From Lachancea dasiensis (taxonomy: Eukaryota; Ascomycota; Saccharomycetes; Saccharomycetales; Saccharomycetaceae): a DNA stretch of 64,000 bases. Of this stretch, positions 1 through 9,781 are shown one piece after another. The position numbers and the translations under genes are program-made. The stretch's first letter is position 1, and every line of letters starts with the position of its first letter. The notes beneath the pieces were generated by a model. It was not told the DNA's origin and searched no databases. It saw only the letters and a list, made by a program, of their open reading frames with translations. The stretch covers positions 1,054,001-1,118,000 of the forward strand of contig LT598457.1 in the NCBI GenBank assembly GCA_900074725.1, given 5' to 3'.

Positions 1-597
1 CTTGGTCGCGAACAGCCACAAATCCGTATAATACATGATATAAACGCCAAATGGCCCCGATATTCCATAATATACCATCGAGTACGTCTGTTCCATAACA
101 CGCTTCGTCTTTTGCTCGCCAACAATGCCCATGAGAGATGCTAGGGGGCGTAAAGCCATTTCCATCAAAAACTCGCGAAGGAACGTAAAGAATATCATGT
201 AGAAAAACACAAAACATAGATCACGAATACCCTTACCATACATGTCGGAGTCTCCGACCTGATACGACACTGCCACAAATGGATGCAATGGGTTTGACGG
301 TGTCAAGTTGCCGGAGAGGAAGTAGGCACCGTAAACAGCTGCAAGTAATACAAGCGGAGTTAACCATGTATGTCTATAGCTCATTTCGCGATAAGTTAGA
401 CAAAACTTTCTCATCAAGTCCGCATCGCCCTTTGGGGCTTCTGAAAGGGCACGCAATCGTGCTTGAGCCGCCGTTTTGGACTCCACACTCTCTTGCATGG
501 TTGTGAGTCCTGGAACCGTGGTGTCGCCGAGATTGATGGCGCCAACAGAGGACGTACGTCTCTGGCGTCCTGGAGGCTGCAGATGCTTTGATGACAT
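1..597 (-). CDS. LAG1: Ceramide synthase, partial (LAG1/LAC1 family)
   Basis: The frame opens at an ATG at 597 and stays open for 199 codons to the left window edge, so the C-terminal half is missing. The visible part has a hydrophilic cytosolic N-terminus (MSSKHLQPPG...), then LTPLVLLAAVYGAYFLSGNL as a first membrane segment, then the LCFVFFYMIFFTFLREFLMEMALRPLA stretch and the YYGISGPFGVYIMYYTDLW start of the TLC domain typical of yeast Lag1/Lac1. The family makes ceramide from sphingoid base and very-long-chain acyl-CoA in the endoplasmic reticulum. The catalytic Lag motif with its paired histidines lies outside the window. The divergent neighbour is HSE1, as in S. cerevisiae (YHL003C-YHL002W), which supports LAG1 rather than its duplicate LAC1; a non-duplicated yeast would have one gene equivalent to both. 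Confidence 0.9.
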   Translation of the reverse strand, partial: MSSKHLQPPGRQRRTSSVGAINLGDTTVPGLTTMQESVESKTAAQARLRALSEAPKGDADLMRKFCLTYREMSYRHTWLTPLVLLAAVYGAYFLSGNLTPSNPLHPFVAVSYQVGDSDMYGKGIRDLCFVFFYMIFFTFLREFLMEMALRPLASLMGIVGEQKTKRVMEQTYSMVYYGISGPFGVYIMYYTDLWLFATK

Positions 598-1229
598 GAT
601 ATAGACTCTAACTCTGACCCTCGTGGAATAGTATAGCACTGTTGTTTCTGGCTAGATCCTATTCTCAGCTGATGAACAGCTCAATTTATTTAATCTTGCC
701 ATAGCATTACACACGTCCAATAGCTCAAAAGATTGAAGAAGAAGTAGGTGAAGGCTGTAGCTGCTTACCGGCTTAGTTGAGACAACAATCGGCTTTGTCA
801 CTTGATTGGAAACAAGATGTGACGTGATCTAAGAATCTGCATTGTTGCTTGTGGTCCTCCAACTGCCTCCTGCATTGTAGTGGTTTGCTTATCTGTCACC
901 ACCTGCAGCATATAGAAAGTGCTTCGCAGATTTGCCACATCTATTTAGGCTTCCGTGCGAATGACTGGGAAATGAATTGTGAGAGGTAGTCAATCCCCCC
1001 CTGGTTTTTGACATGCTACAAGTTATTGAACACGACGTGGCCACTAGCTGCCTGCTTAAGATATAAATATGCTTAAAAGGATTTTTCGGGCAGACTGACA
1101 CTCAAGTTGGCCCATTCTGTAATTGACATATTTATCTTTGTATATCTACCGAGTAAATGTTAACTTTTAAATTGATTTCTTTCATCCCTTTCGTCGTAAT
1201 TCCAAGACGAAAACCCCATTTGCGGCATC
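598..1229. other. Divergent LAG1/HSE1 promoter region
   Basis: This 632 bp gap separates the starts of two divergent genes. It is AT-rich near the HSE1 start. I see no RNA gene, repeat or conserved small ORF in it. Confidence 0.5.
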
Positions 1230-2711
1230 ATGCGATCTAACTCGACATTACGTAGCGCAATTCTTCGGGCTACAGATGGAAAATTGCGTGCAGATAATTG
1301 GCAGTACCTGATAGATGTTTGTGATCTTGTAAAAGAAGATCCTGAGGATGGTGGCCAGTTGGCCGTCGAAATCGTTCAGGAGAGGCTCAACGAACAGGAT
1401 GCAAATGTTATTTTGCGCACTTTATCCCTAGTAGTATCATTAGCAGAGAATTGCGGCTCGCGCTTGCAACAGGCCGTTAGTTCCAAGAGTTTCACCAAGC
1501 AGCTTTTATCTGTGATCGATAACCCCGGCGTACATTGGATTGTCAAAACTGAAATAGCGAAAACAGTTACACAATTAAGTGACTCCTTCAAGCACGACCC
1601 TTCCTTGAAAGCGATGCAAGACTTGAAGAAAAAGATTCAAGACCAAAACCCTGATTTGCTAGAGAAACAAGACGTCCCTCAAAAAAGTAAGCTATCGGAA
1701 GAAAGTCAGCGCAACGAGGAAAAGGAATTAGAGGAAGCTCTCAGATTGTCAATTTTAGAATATAAGAATAGAGGCGACAACTCAAAAATAGCTACGACTG
1801 ATAATGGACAAGCTCACTCATCACAAACAAGAGCATCGACCACAGCTCTGGGCCCCCTTGGACAAACCTCTACAGCCGTGAGGAAAGTTCGTGCTCTTCA
1901 CGACCTCAATGGAAGGGATTCTGAGGAGCTTTCTTTTCGAAATGGTGATGTGATAAGCGTTATAGAGAAAGTTTACCGCGACTGGTGGCGAGGGAGCCTA
2001 CGGGGCAAAGTTGGAATCTTTCCGTTGAATTATGTTACACCCGTCGCTGAAAAATCTTCACATGAGCAGGAAGAGGATCGTGTTCAAGAGGCAATGCTTT
2101 TAGACCAGGTTTCTAAGGTCGAAGAGTTGCATGCTATTATGAGAGGGTCCCATGATAACTTTGGCGTGACGCAGGATCAAAACGTTACGGACCTTTATAG
2201 TTCAATTACTCCTCTGCGACCTCAATTGACCAAACTTATAGGGACATACGCGCAACAGCGTGAAGATTATTCTTCTTTACGCAAAATTTTGGCAGACGCA
2301 GAAGCGTCGTACAATCAACTACTCGATCGTGCAAGTCAAGTCTATACAACACCGCAAGCGCAACAATTCCAGCCATCACGTACTTCGCTATCCTCACAAC
2401 AGCCGCATTCAATCCCACAGCTTCAGCAGCAATCGCAAGCCGCAGTGACGCAGGTTAATCAACAAAGCCCATACAGAGGATACGTGCATGCTCAAAGTTT
2501 CCTCACTGGAGAAGGGCCTCAGCAAGATTTGCAACGGCCCTATTCACAGTCACGTAATCAGCAGCATGGTACCCTGCAACCCTCGCAAAGTCAACAAGCA
2601 GTGAGCCATCCTTCACAAAGCCCACAGCGATTTGCACAACCACCCTTTTCGACTCAGCAAGAAGTAAGTATGAGTTTGCAACCGACATATCCTACTAACC
2701 GCCATCATTGA
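1230..2711 (+). CDS. HSE1: ESCRT-0 subunit Hse1 (STAM homologue)
   Basis: Predicted protein of 493 aa (S. cerevisiae Hse1 is about 450). Domains in order: a VHS domain (about 5-140), a ubiquitin-interacting motif at 163-180 (EEKELEEALRLSILEYKN), an SH3 domain at about 217-272 (ALHDLNGRDSEELSF...DWWRG...GIFPLNYV), a coiled region, and a glutamine- and serine-rich tail from about 370. This VHS-UIM-SH3 order is diagnostic for Hse1/STAM. With Vps27 it forms ESCRT-0, which collects ubiquitinated cargo at endosomes for the multivesicular body. DID4 (ESCRT-III) and VPS1 in this window act in related endosomal steps, but the proximity is ancestral synteny and not an operon. Confidence 0.95.
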   Translation: MRSNSTLRSAILRATDGKLRADNWQYLIDVCDLVKEDPEDGGQLAVEIVQERLNEQDANVILRTLSLVVSLAENCGSRLQQAVSSKSFTKQLLSVIDNPGVHWIVKTEIAKTVTQLSDSFKHDPSLKAMQDLKKKIQDQNPDLLEKQDVPQKSKLSEESQRNEEKELEEALRLSILEYKNRGDNSKIATTDNGQAHSSQTRASTTALGPLGQTSTAVRKVRALHDLNGRDSEELSFRNGDVISVIEKVYRDWWRGSLRGKVGIFPLNYVTPVAEKSSHEQEEDRVQEAMLLDQVSKVEELHAIMRGSHDNFGVTQDQNVTDLYSSITPLRPQLTKLIGTYAQQREDYSSLRKILADAEASYNQLLDRASQVYTTPQAQQFQPSRTSLSSQQPHSIPQLQQQSQAAVTQVNQQSPYRGYVHAQSFLTGEGPQQDLQRPYSQSRNQQHGTLQPSQSQQAVSHPSQSPQRFAQPPFSTQQEVSMSLQPTYPTNRHH

Positions 2712-3001
2712 TTATCTATACAGCAGAAAATTAGATTGAAGATTTCAGCCCCACCTTAATAGAGGACCGCAAGTATCAAAAAATCAACAAGGTGCAATAA
2801 GAGTTAATCATTATCAACAGGCATCATGCCTTAAAGGTCAGTGAGTTCTCTAGTCACAAACATTTTTCATCTTTTGCACGAAGTACCGCATGGCATTTAT
2901 TTTCGTATTCGAAAATATTCAAGCTTACTATATTATATATATCCCTTTAAAGTGAAAAGTAAAACTCAAGCGTGGCCACGAGCTTAGGGAACCGTAATAC
3001 C

Positions 3002-3799
3002 ATGGCATCCCAATTCGATAACATCATCGAGTCCATAATCTCTAGCACACCTTCTGGTGAAATTCAGCATGTTTATAAAGACCTGAAACTAATTGCGGGT
3101 CAGCAATCGGAAGATACAATTTTAGATGCGATTGCGAAGTTCAATGTCTCGAACTTTATTCCTATTGATGTCGACGGTAAGTCGGTCATAATCTCACCGT
3201 ACAATAAGGAGGGCTCCAAGTTTTTTGATCCAGAGAGCTCTACCATGTTTTCTGTCGACCATTTGAACCGTAAAGCCCTTGACATTGAGAAATGTGAAAA
3301 GTTCCTCAGTGATGAAGAGAGAAGGCTTTATGTGCAGTTGGAAAACTACGCAAGCAAAGCTTTTCCCGGCGACCTTACCTATGCAGTTTATTCGAAGGGT
3401 GGAGAGTCTAAAGAGGTCATTTTAACGATAGTCAGTACAAAATACAGCCCCGGAAACTTTTGGAATGGCCATTGGAGATCTATTTACCACTACGATTTAG
3501 AGACGCACGATCTTCGCGGAGTGATCGAAGTAAACATACACTACTTTGAGGATGGAAACGTTAGTTTCCAGTGCAAAAAAGAGGTCCAGGAATCAGCGAC
3601 ATCTGATGCCATAGTGTCGATCAAGCAACTGGATGCAAAGCTTGAAGAGGAGATGGGGGCATCGTTCGCGCAAATGAATGATAGGGACTTTAAATTGCTA
3701 AGAAGGAGGCTGCCAGTAACCCGCTCCAAAATATCATGGGGCAAGGGAATAGGAACCTACAGGTTAGGTAAGGATTCTGCTGAAAATCAATTCAAGTAA
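3002..3799 (+). CDS. CAP1: F-actin capping protein alpha subunit
   Basis: Predicted protein of 265 aa (about 268 in S. cerevisiae). I chose the ATG at 3002 (MASQFDNIIESIISSTPSGEIQ); the open frame extends ten codons upstream without another ATG. The N-terminal helices, the central EVNIHYFEDGNVSFQCKKE region and the C-terminal RRRLPVTRSKISWGKGIGTYRLG segment are typical of the alpha subunit. It heterodimerises with Cap2 and caps actin filament barbed ends in cortical patches. The neighbour SFT1 is convergent, the same order as YKL007W-YKL006C-A. Confidence 0.93.
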   Translation: MASQFDNIIESIISSTPSGEIQHVYKDLKLIAGQQSEDTILDAIAKFNVSNFIPIDVDGKSVIISPYNKEGSKFFDPESSTMFSVDHLNRKALDIEKCEKFLSDEERRLYVQLENYASKAFPGDLTYAVYSKGGESKEVILTIVSTKYSPGNFWNGHWRSIYHYDLETHDLRGVIEVNIHYFEDGNVSFQCKKEVQESATSDAIVSIKQLDAKLEEEMGASFAQMNDRDFKLLRRRLPVTRSKISWGKGIGTYRLGKDSAENQFK

Positions 3800-3879
3800 A
3801 ACTGCTACGACAAAGCGGTAAACGCTGGAGCACGGCGAACCACTTAGGTCTACACTTGACTGCAAGAAACTTGAGCGAG

Positions 3880-4237
3880 TTAGAATAATTTGAATAAAGC
3901 GTACATAATGAAAAAGGCCAAAAGCGACAAGCCCACCATCCTCCATATGCTATTTCCTGAATTTATGGACCTGGTGAGTCGCGATGATGAGTTTCTTACT
4001 TTCAGCATCATAGTGTCAAACTGATTTTGGAGTTGGTTCATCACTGATGAGTCTGCGCGAGCGTCATTACCGATCTCCTCATTCACGCCACGAAATGTGG
4101 AAAGTTTGTTCGCAAGTTCATCCAAGCGTTGATTGTTCTAAAAGTGCATGTTAGTAAGAAGCGCCTATCAAACTGATTAGAAATCCAAAGAGACAACGTA
4201 CACTGTTCTCGACCTGAGCATACCTGGAGCTTGACAT
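3880..4237 (-). CDS. SFT1: Golgi v-SNARE Sft1 (spliced)
   Basis: Two exons: 4237-4202 (MSSSRYAQVENS) and 4137-3880. The intron 4201-4138 has donor GTACGT, branch site TACTAAC and acceptor TTTTAG. The spliced product is 97 aa, the same length as S. cerevisiae Sft1, whose gene also has an intron. The protein has a short SNARE helix (RLDELANKLSTFRGVNEEIG...NSSSRLTRSINSGN) and one C-terminal membrane anchor (WRMVGLSLLAFFIMYALFKLF). Sft1 acts in intra-Golgi retrograde traffic with Sed5. An unspliced reading starting at an internal ATG would lose the N-terminus. Confidence 0.93.
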
Positions 4238-5327
4238 TCCTTCCCTGGTTCAGCAACCCTTCTCACCGTCCGCCAGCATCAAATCATTACTTAGACACAT
4301 AAACCGCCACATATGCCATATCGTCTGTAGCGACCTCAGCAAGAGTTGTATAAACAGCTACGGACAATCGTCGTTGAAAATTCTACCATGCGACAATAGC
4401 TACGTTCTGCGAGTGCTGTATCAGAGTAGATCTTGGTGTTAAAGTTTTTGAGTTTTCATCGGAAATCAACAAAGGCGAACTTTTTTCATCATTTTACAGC
4501 ACCCCCAATCTTAGAGTAGAACTACATAATGTTTTGCCGCTGTGAGTCCCGCAAATACTTCCTTTCATGAAGCGCGCCTCATCTGTCAATAATGGTATGT
4601 TTCTCCTGAAACAGTCCGTCTGGTGCTAGTACCGGCTTTTAGAGCAGCTACTATTGTGCGTTAATTAATTGTCAGATAAATAAAGTTATCGCATTCCACA
4701 AGTATCCCGTATTGAAGCTAGGCATGCTTCAGGATGCCTTGCTCTCAATCGCAAATTATATCATCATTTGAAAACAACAAATCGCCGCTAGCTCGAGGCC
4801 AGGACTCCACTATTGTCAAATTGAGGTTTTTGCGTACGCCCACTTTGTTGTCCAAACAAGTTTCAGTGACTAGATGATGTATGTAACCGGCACAGTTTTT
4901 ATATGTTAAGATTTTCGATCCATCTCGTGCGCTTCGGTACAACTTCGTCCCAATCATCCTTTCCACGGGACAAAGTGACTACACATGAGCTGATTGTCTA
5001 ATATGCACCCACGCACCACATAACTATCATCGACAAATTGTAATCATTCAGATATCGCAGTCAAAACTAAAACTTTCAAGAACTTTTTAAAATAATTGAA
5101 GAAAATGAAAAAAACTCTACAATGAAAGTTCCACGAGTTTTCTGGGCCAAATCATAACAAGCATCCAAGCGGGACCCAAGCGGATTGTGAAGCGACGCTT
5201 GCGCCAGAACCCGGACCCAGCTCGATGGATTGTGGAACTTTGGTCAATCACCGTCTACAAGATTGTTGAAAGGCAGGTGGTATACGCGAACTAAAGTACC
5301 TGACTTCAGTAGAACAACAAGATAAAG
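4238..5327. other. SFT1-RPL14 intergenic region
   Basis: A 1.09 kb gap holding the divergent promoters of SFT1 and RPL14. At 5005-5017 there is a close match to a Rap1 site (GCACCCACGCACC), about 310 bp before the RPL14 start. Short repeats of the type GGACCCA occur at about 5170 and 5213. I found no tRNA-type B box, no clear box C/D or H/ACA RNA and no credible small gene. Confidence 0.4.
5005..5017 (+). promoter_or_regulatory. Possible Rap1 site upstream of RPL14
   Basis: GCACCCACGCACC resembles the Rap1 consensus ACACCCRYACAYM with two differences. Rap1 is a common ribosomal-protein gene activator in Saccharomycetaceae. This is a motif match only. Confidence 0.3.
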
Positions 5328-5965
5328 ATGTCGTCCGAATCTACTGTTAAGAACTCTCAATGGAGATTGGTTGAAGTTGGTCGTGTTGTGTTGGTCAAGA
5401 AGGGCCCATCCGCCGGCAACTTGGCCACCATTGTCGAAATTATTGACCAAAGCAGAGTATGTTTTAGGTGAACTAGGAGCGACTATAAAGTGTTGAGATG
5501 TGGGATGTGGATAAGATCACCAGCAGTCAGGCTTTGTGTCTGTAGACAAAGAATCAAGCGAGAGCAAAAGTGGTTGATGTTGAGCTAGCTTGTGCTTTAC
5601 CGAACTGCTGTTTATTTTTACCGCTAGCGTCCTTCAACTAGTGTTATAAAAGAACCCATTACTAACTTTTTTTACAGGCTTTGATCGATGGTCCAGAAAC
5701 TGGTGTTCCACGTCAATCTATCAGCTTGGGTCACGTTGTCCTAACTCCATTGACTTACGCTTTGCCAAGAGGTGCCAAGACCAACGTTGTCGCTAAAAAG
5801 TGGGCTGCTTCTGGTGTTGCTGAGAAGTGGGCTACTTCTTCTTGGGCTAAGAAGATTGCTCAGCGTGAAAGACGTGCCGCTTTGACTGACTTCGAAAGAT
5901 TCCAAGTCATGGTCTTGAGAAAGCAAAAGAGATACGCTGTTAAGAAGGCTGTCGCCAAGGCTTAA
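5328..5965 (+). CDS. RPL14: 60S ribosomal protein eL14 (spliced)
   Basis: Exon 1 is 5328-5456 (43 codons, [27 protein letters not shown]...), and exon 2 is 5678-5965. The intron 5457-5677 (221 nt) has donor GTATGT, branch TACTAAC at 5660-5666 and acceptor ACAG. The product is 138 aa, the length of S. cerevisiae Rpl14A/B, and joins at [19 protein letters not shown]. It contains the KOW-type N-terminal fold and the basic [40 protein letters not shown] tail. Codon choice is strongly biased (TTG Leu, AGA Arg, GGT Gly), as expected for a highly expressed gene. It sits where S. cerevisiae has RPL14A and RPL14B on the two duplicated tracks. Confidence 0.97.
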
Positions 5966-6169
5966 AATCTCACTTTGAGCATAATCGCGATTCATCCGGC
6001 CATCGGCACATAACTTCTTTTCATCTGAAATTTTCCCCTGGGACATGAAATATATATTATTTCAGTAACATAATGTATATCTAAAAACCTTTTACTGAGT
6101 TTGAGTGTAGGGAATCACGGTCAGCAAATTCGTTAAGCTCCCTTACGTACAAATCAAACTACCTATAGA

Positions 6170-7801
6170 TTAAGTAACGGCTACCATTTCAGGACGGATA
6201 ATTGCTACAATCATCAGTGCCTTACCTGACAGCAACTCAGCTTCTTCACTTTTAATGTACTTCAAAATATCTGGTTTAACTTCCCCGGAGCATGGAACCA
6301 CGTAGACGTGTCGTACAAAAGGTTTCTTGGCCTCTAACGCACCATATCGCTGTCTGCTGTGCAAAAATTCGAAAAGCTCTTCAAAACGCTGGAAGTCTTC
6401 TGCATTACCATGCGGCCTCAACGCGTATGCAATAAAGGTTCTGCTGGTTGACATCTGCTGAATGTACTCTTGGGCATCGTTCTCTTTTAAGCGACCTTCT
6501 ACAACAAAGATGTTGTCCCCGGTTGCATCGATTCGCACCTTCTTATCGACATCCGCAGAGGAACCAACATACTTGAGGACACCGAAAAACTTTACATTGA
6601 TTTCTTTGTACTCGATACTGCACTTCCGGCCCGCATCTAAATGTGGGCTTTGACTTGAGTCCTTTGTCGCCCTTTGTACGCCAGAAGCACCATTTATAGT
6701 TGTCCCTACTGGCTTGTCAGAATGCGCCGAAACACCTTCCTCTTTAGAACCTTCCTCGTCCAATTTTGCAGCAATGTTGTCCTTGCTGAAAATGATATCC
6801 TCGGGTTCGAAAGAATTAGGATCTTCAATAAGTTCATCTCCTTTATGGGTTTTAAAGTACCTCGGCTTGTGTGGCAGCTCAACAATGAGCTGATTTAAAG
6901 CTTGACTGCCTACTCTTTCTCTAAATTGTTGGAGGTCAGGATTTATAAGTTCATTCACCGGCATCATCACAAGCTTGCTGAAAGGCAAAGCCTCATTTAC
7001 CACAAGCGACTTCATATTGATGTTCTTCTTGTCCTTCAAGTTGGAGTAAAGGACCCTTACTTTCTCTTTGTACAAGTCGCTCACTTTACTAGTGTCCCGA
7101 TTTTCATTTGCTCGGTACAATTCCCTTTCCAGTTCCTGTGCCAATCTTCTCGAAAGTTCATCTGCTGATGCTTCAGAAGGCAGTTTGAAGGTGTCAGCAG
7201 CGATAGTATCTGGAATAACGTACTTCACAAATAGTTCTTCAAACATCCCCATCGCAGAATCTCGGAGTTTGTTCTGATCGCTTTCAAACCTTTCTCCCCT
7301 TTTGGTAGATACGCTGCGCTTCTTGCGCTTTGCAGGTATCTCGTCTAGATCTTCATCATTCCTGTGTTGTGTGCTTTGCAAATCGTCTGCGGCATACTCG
7401 TCTCCACCCTGCTCCTCAAAACTAAGTCTCTTATTTCTATTCACAGTGTTCACTGCGCTTGCCATGGTAGCGGGCTTTAAACTAGGAAATGATGACGGGG
7501 AGCACACACTGCAATTGTACGTCCCCAAATCCTCAGCACTTTCCTTTCCAGTCATGCATTTGATGTGCTGCCAAGTGTCACAAGTATCGCACTGAATCAT
7601 ATCTCCATAAGGATCAGTATTCTCGTCGTAATTTTCGTCGTTCGTACCGCAAGGAAGACACTTAACAACATCCTTAGGCTCGCCATTTTGGTTATATTCA
7701 TCTCTCGTCTTGACATATTCCAGTTCAGCCAACCTTTGGCTCTGTAAAAACTTGTTGGTGCCCTTGTTACTTCGCGAAGATCGCCGTATCCCTTCGTCCA
7801 T
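6170..7801 (-). CDS. BYE1: Transcription elongation regulator Bye1 (PHD-TLD-SPOC)
   Basis: Predicted protein of 543 aa. A PHD finger occupies about 48-100 (CLPC...MIQCDTCDTWQHIKC...YNCSVC), which in Bye1 binds methylated H3K4. A basic linker with KRKKR follows at about 158-162, then a TFIIS-like central domain at about 180-305 (KVSDLYKEKVRVLYSNLKDKKN...), which docks on RNA polymerase II, and a C-terminal SPOC domain at about 400-540. That domain order is unique to Bye1 among yeast proteins. It is convergent with RPL14, as YKL005C is with YKL006W. Confidence 0.94.
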   Translation of the reverse strand: MDEGIRRSSRSNKGTNKFLQSQRLAELEYVKTRDEYNQNGEPKDVVKCLPCGTNDENYDENTDPYGDMIQCDTCDTWQHIKCMTGKESAEDLGTYNCSVCSPSSFPSLKPATMASAVNTVNRNKRLSFEEQGGDEYAADDLQSTQHRNDEDLDEIPAKRKKRSVSTKRGERFESDQNKLRDSAMGMFEELFVKYVIPDTIAADTFKLPSEASADELSRRLAQELERELYRANENRDTSKVSDLYKEKVRVLYSNLKDKKNINMKSLVVNEALPFSKLVMMPVNELINPDLQQFRERVGSQALNQLIVELPHKPRYFKTHKGDELIEDPNSFEPEDIIFSKDNIAAKLDEEGSKEEGVSAHSDKPVGTTINGASGVQRATKDSSQSPHLDAGRKCSIEYKEINVKFFGVLKYVGSSADVDKKVRIDATGDNIFVVEGRLKENDAQEYIQQMSTSRTFIAYALRPHGNAEDFQRFEELFEFLHSRQRYGALEAKKPFVRHVYVVPCSGEVKPDILKYIKSEEAELLSGKALMIVAIIRPEMVAVT

Positions 7802-7814
7802 CTTGTTTTATAAA

Positions 7815-7928
7815 TTATGCTTTTTCAACGTCCGCGGTACTTGAGTTGGCCCAAGGGCGTTTACCTTTTAGAATATCATCAGTATTTAAGCTCATCTTCG
7901 CATATCCTTCTGCACGTCGACGGGCCAT
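7815..7928 (-). CDS. Small ORF just upstream of BYE1 (possible uORF)
   Basis: An ATG at 7928 in a good context (A at -3) opens a 37-codon frame, MARRRAEGYAKMSLNTDDIL..., that stops at 7815, only 13 bp before the BYE1 ATG and in a different frame. The residues around DDILKGKRPWANSS look protein-like, but I recognise no family. It could be a translated upstream ORF in the BYE1 leader or chance. Confidence 0.22.
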   Translation of the reverse strand: MARRRAEGYAKMSLNTDDILKGKRPWANSSTADVEKA

Positions 7929-8973
7929 CGTTGGCAGACAGACATTTACCCTCTTGAGATAACGGTTATAATTGATATTTGAATAACATAAACAGTTAGC
8001 CGCGCTAGGTGCAGTAAACGATGCGTATGTTGTTGTCACAACTGAAGACGAGACAATCGAAAAATTGAACTATAGGGCCAGATTTGGACTAAAGTATTCC
8101 CAAATAACAAAGAAATGAAGCTTCGTGCCATCTATGACGCTGTGCACCTATATAAGAATACCAAAATATTCCCATAAGCACTCGTCATGGAAATTGAGAG
8201 CCTGCGCCTTAGATTCAAGCAAATAACCAACTAGCAGGCTAGCAGGCTGGGGTGTATAAGTCATTCTCTAACATGACCTTCGAAACAGCAGAGCGTGGTG
8301 TTCAACCATGTTTAATGGAGATTTGCCGACTTTCAATCGCGGCGATGCTGCGGCACAGTTAAAGATGCTGAAAGTTTGTGTATCCAAAATGGCGCATGTT
8401 TCTATTGTCCTAGATAATGTAACCAGAACCAACATTTAAGACATAAACAGATTATTGAGTCTCGGCTTCGGAACTCCACCTCACGAGATTTATAGCGCAT
8501 TATTTCATGCTACAGAGATGAGTCTGATACTAGGATAGTCTACTCGCGTAATCCTGAAACTATGATGGGTATATCGGCCCCATGAACCCAGATAGAGAAA
8601 AAATATTATCGTGTATACTGAGAACTGTCACTCAAAATGTTCGAGTAAAGAAGGGAACCGCATGCCATAACCACCAACAAAGAAATCTTAGCTCCGCACG
8701 CTCCGACAAAAATTCAAGACATTTAGTTTGCTCATATCGTCTACCAATAATCGATAATCGAGCACTACACGGGCGCTATAGTTGCTGAATTATTACATTC
8801 ATCATCCGGATAGCAGAGGAGAACGTGTATATTGTAGGCGCCTAGCAACATTTTGACTTTGAAACCTGCCACGGCTTGTCCAAACCCCTCTTTATAACAA
8901 TTCAACACTCTTATGATGCCTTGTATACACCAATGAACAGGATTGCGGTCGAAGAGCGCCCAATGTCAAATGG
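7929..8973. other. BYE1-AUR1 intergenic region, left part
   Basis: About 1 kb between BYE1 and the solo LTR. It contains a short direct repeat (CTAGCAGG twice at about 8232-8247) and no open frame I would support. It widens the BYE1-AUR1 gap to about 2 kb, unusually large for this window; the LTR insertion explains only part of that. Confidence 0.4.
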
Positions 8974-8978
8974 GAGAT

Positions 8979-9442
8979 TTACTGAGGCGAATCTGATTCA
9001 TCAGTAGAAAGCTTACTGAATTCGTCTTGTAAGTCGGTCATAGTCATTGCAAGACGAGTAACTTGGATCTAGGAAATTCTATTTATCTCTCCGTGATTAT
9101 TTTAGGAATTGGAATTGGTTCACTTGCCTGAACAAACGCCTGGTTTTTATACAGTTCTCACTCGGTAGCTCTGGTCAACACACCTATTAATTACCCGTTC
9201 TAAATCATTCTATTGTCCATGGATTACGGCTTCGATGCCGTACGATGCCGAAAACTTATCAATCGCCAATCCCATTGGACAACAGTTGGTCTATTCGACT
9301 TGTCTTAGATGGTAAGTTGATTTGTAGGGCCTCTGTTATGTATCATCAATCTGTACCACTGTGTCACAAATTTCATGACGCTGATTATGCGATTAGGCGC
9401 AGACCACCATCAGTTCCCTAGTAGCTCACATTATTCCCAACA
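8979..9442 (-). mobile_element. Solo LTR, copy 1 (Ty-like LTR retrotransposon fossil)
   Basis: A 464 bp segment that is closely related, in reverse orientation and over its whole length, to 34644-35099. Read on the minus strand it starts TGTTGGGAATA, a typical Ty LTR start, carries a TATA-like box, and includes a short open frame beginning MTMTDLQ near its end, as Ty1-type LTRs carry the start of gag. It is flanked by a 5 bp direct repeat GAGAT (8974-8978 and 9443-9447), the expected target-site duplication. No internal retrotransposon region is attached, so it looks like the product of LTR-LTR recombination. The element is a non-coding relic. The intact-looking target duplication suggests it is not very old. 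Assignment to a Ty1/copia-like family is inference. Confidence 0.8.
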
Positions 9443-9781
9443 GAGATGGCCAGAGATCTGACGGATCAAGATTTCCGTGGTCCGAAGATCATTGTACTCT
9501 CATACGAATGGTCACAATTGGTCAAGTTGAAACTTCATCTTAAATAATACCATGAAATAACATTCAAGTAATTCCATAAAATCTTCATAAGTTTCAAAAG
9601 CCTTGCTGCTGCAACAAATTTTCCGCCATTACCAACCAGTCGGTACGCTTTTAGAAACGCGACAGCATTTTCAAATAAACAGATCCTAGGGCGTTACTCG
9701 AATTTTAGGATAGGATATCAGCCAAAAGAAACGAACGTCACCAGATATCTCTCAGGCATTTTCATAGATTTGGTACTTCCA

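Noticed and set aside
2972-3001. Ten-codon upstream extension of CAP1 from a GTG
   Set aside because: No ATG in the extension; homology and context favour the ATG at 3002.
8232-8247. Direct repeat CTAGCAGG twice
   Set aside because: Too short to mean anything on its own.
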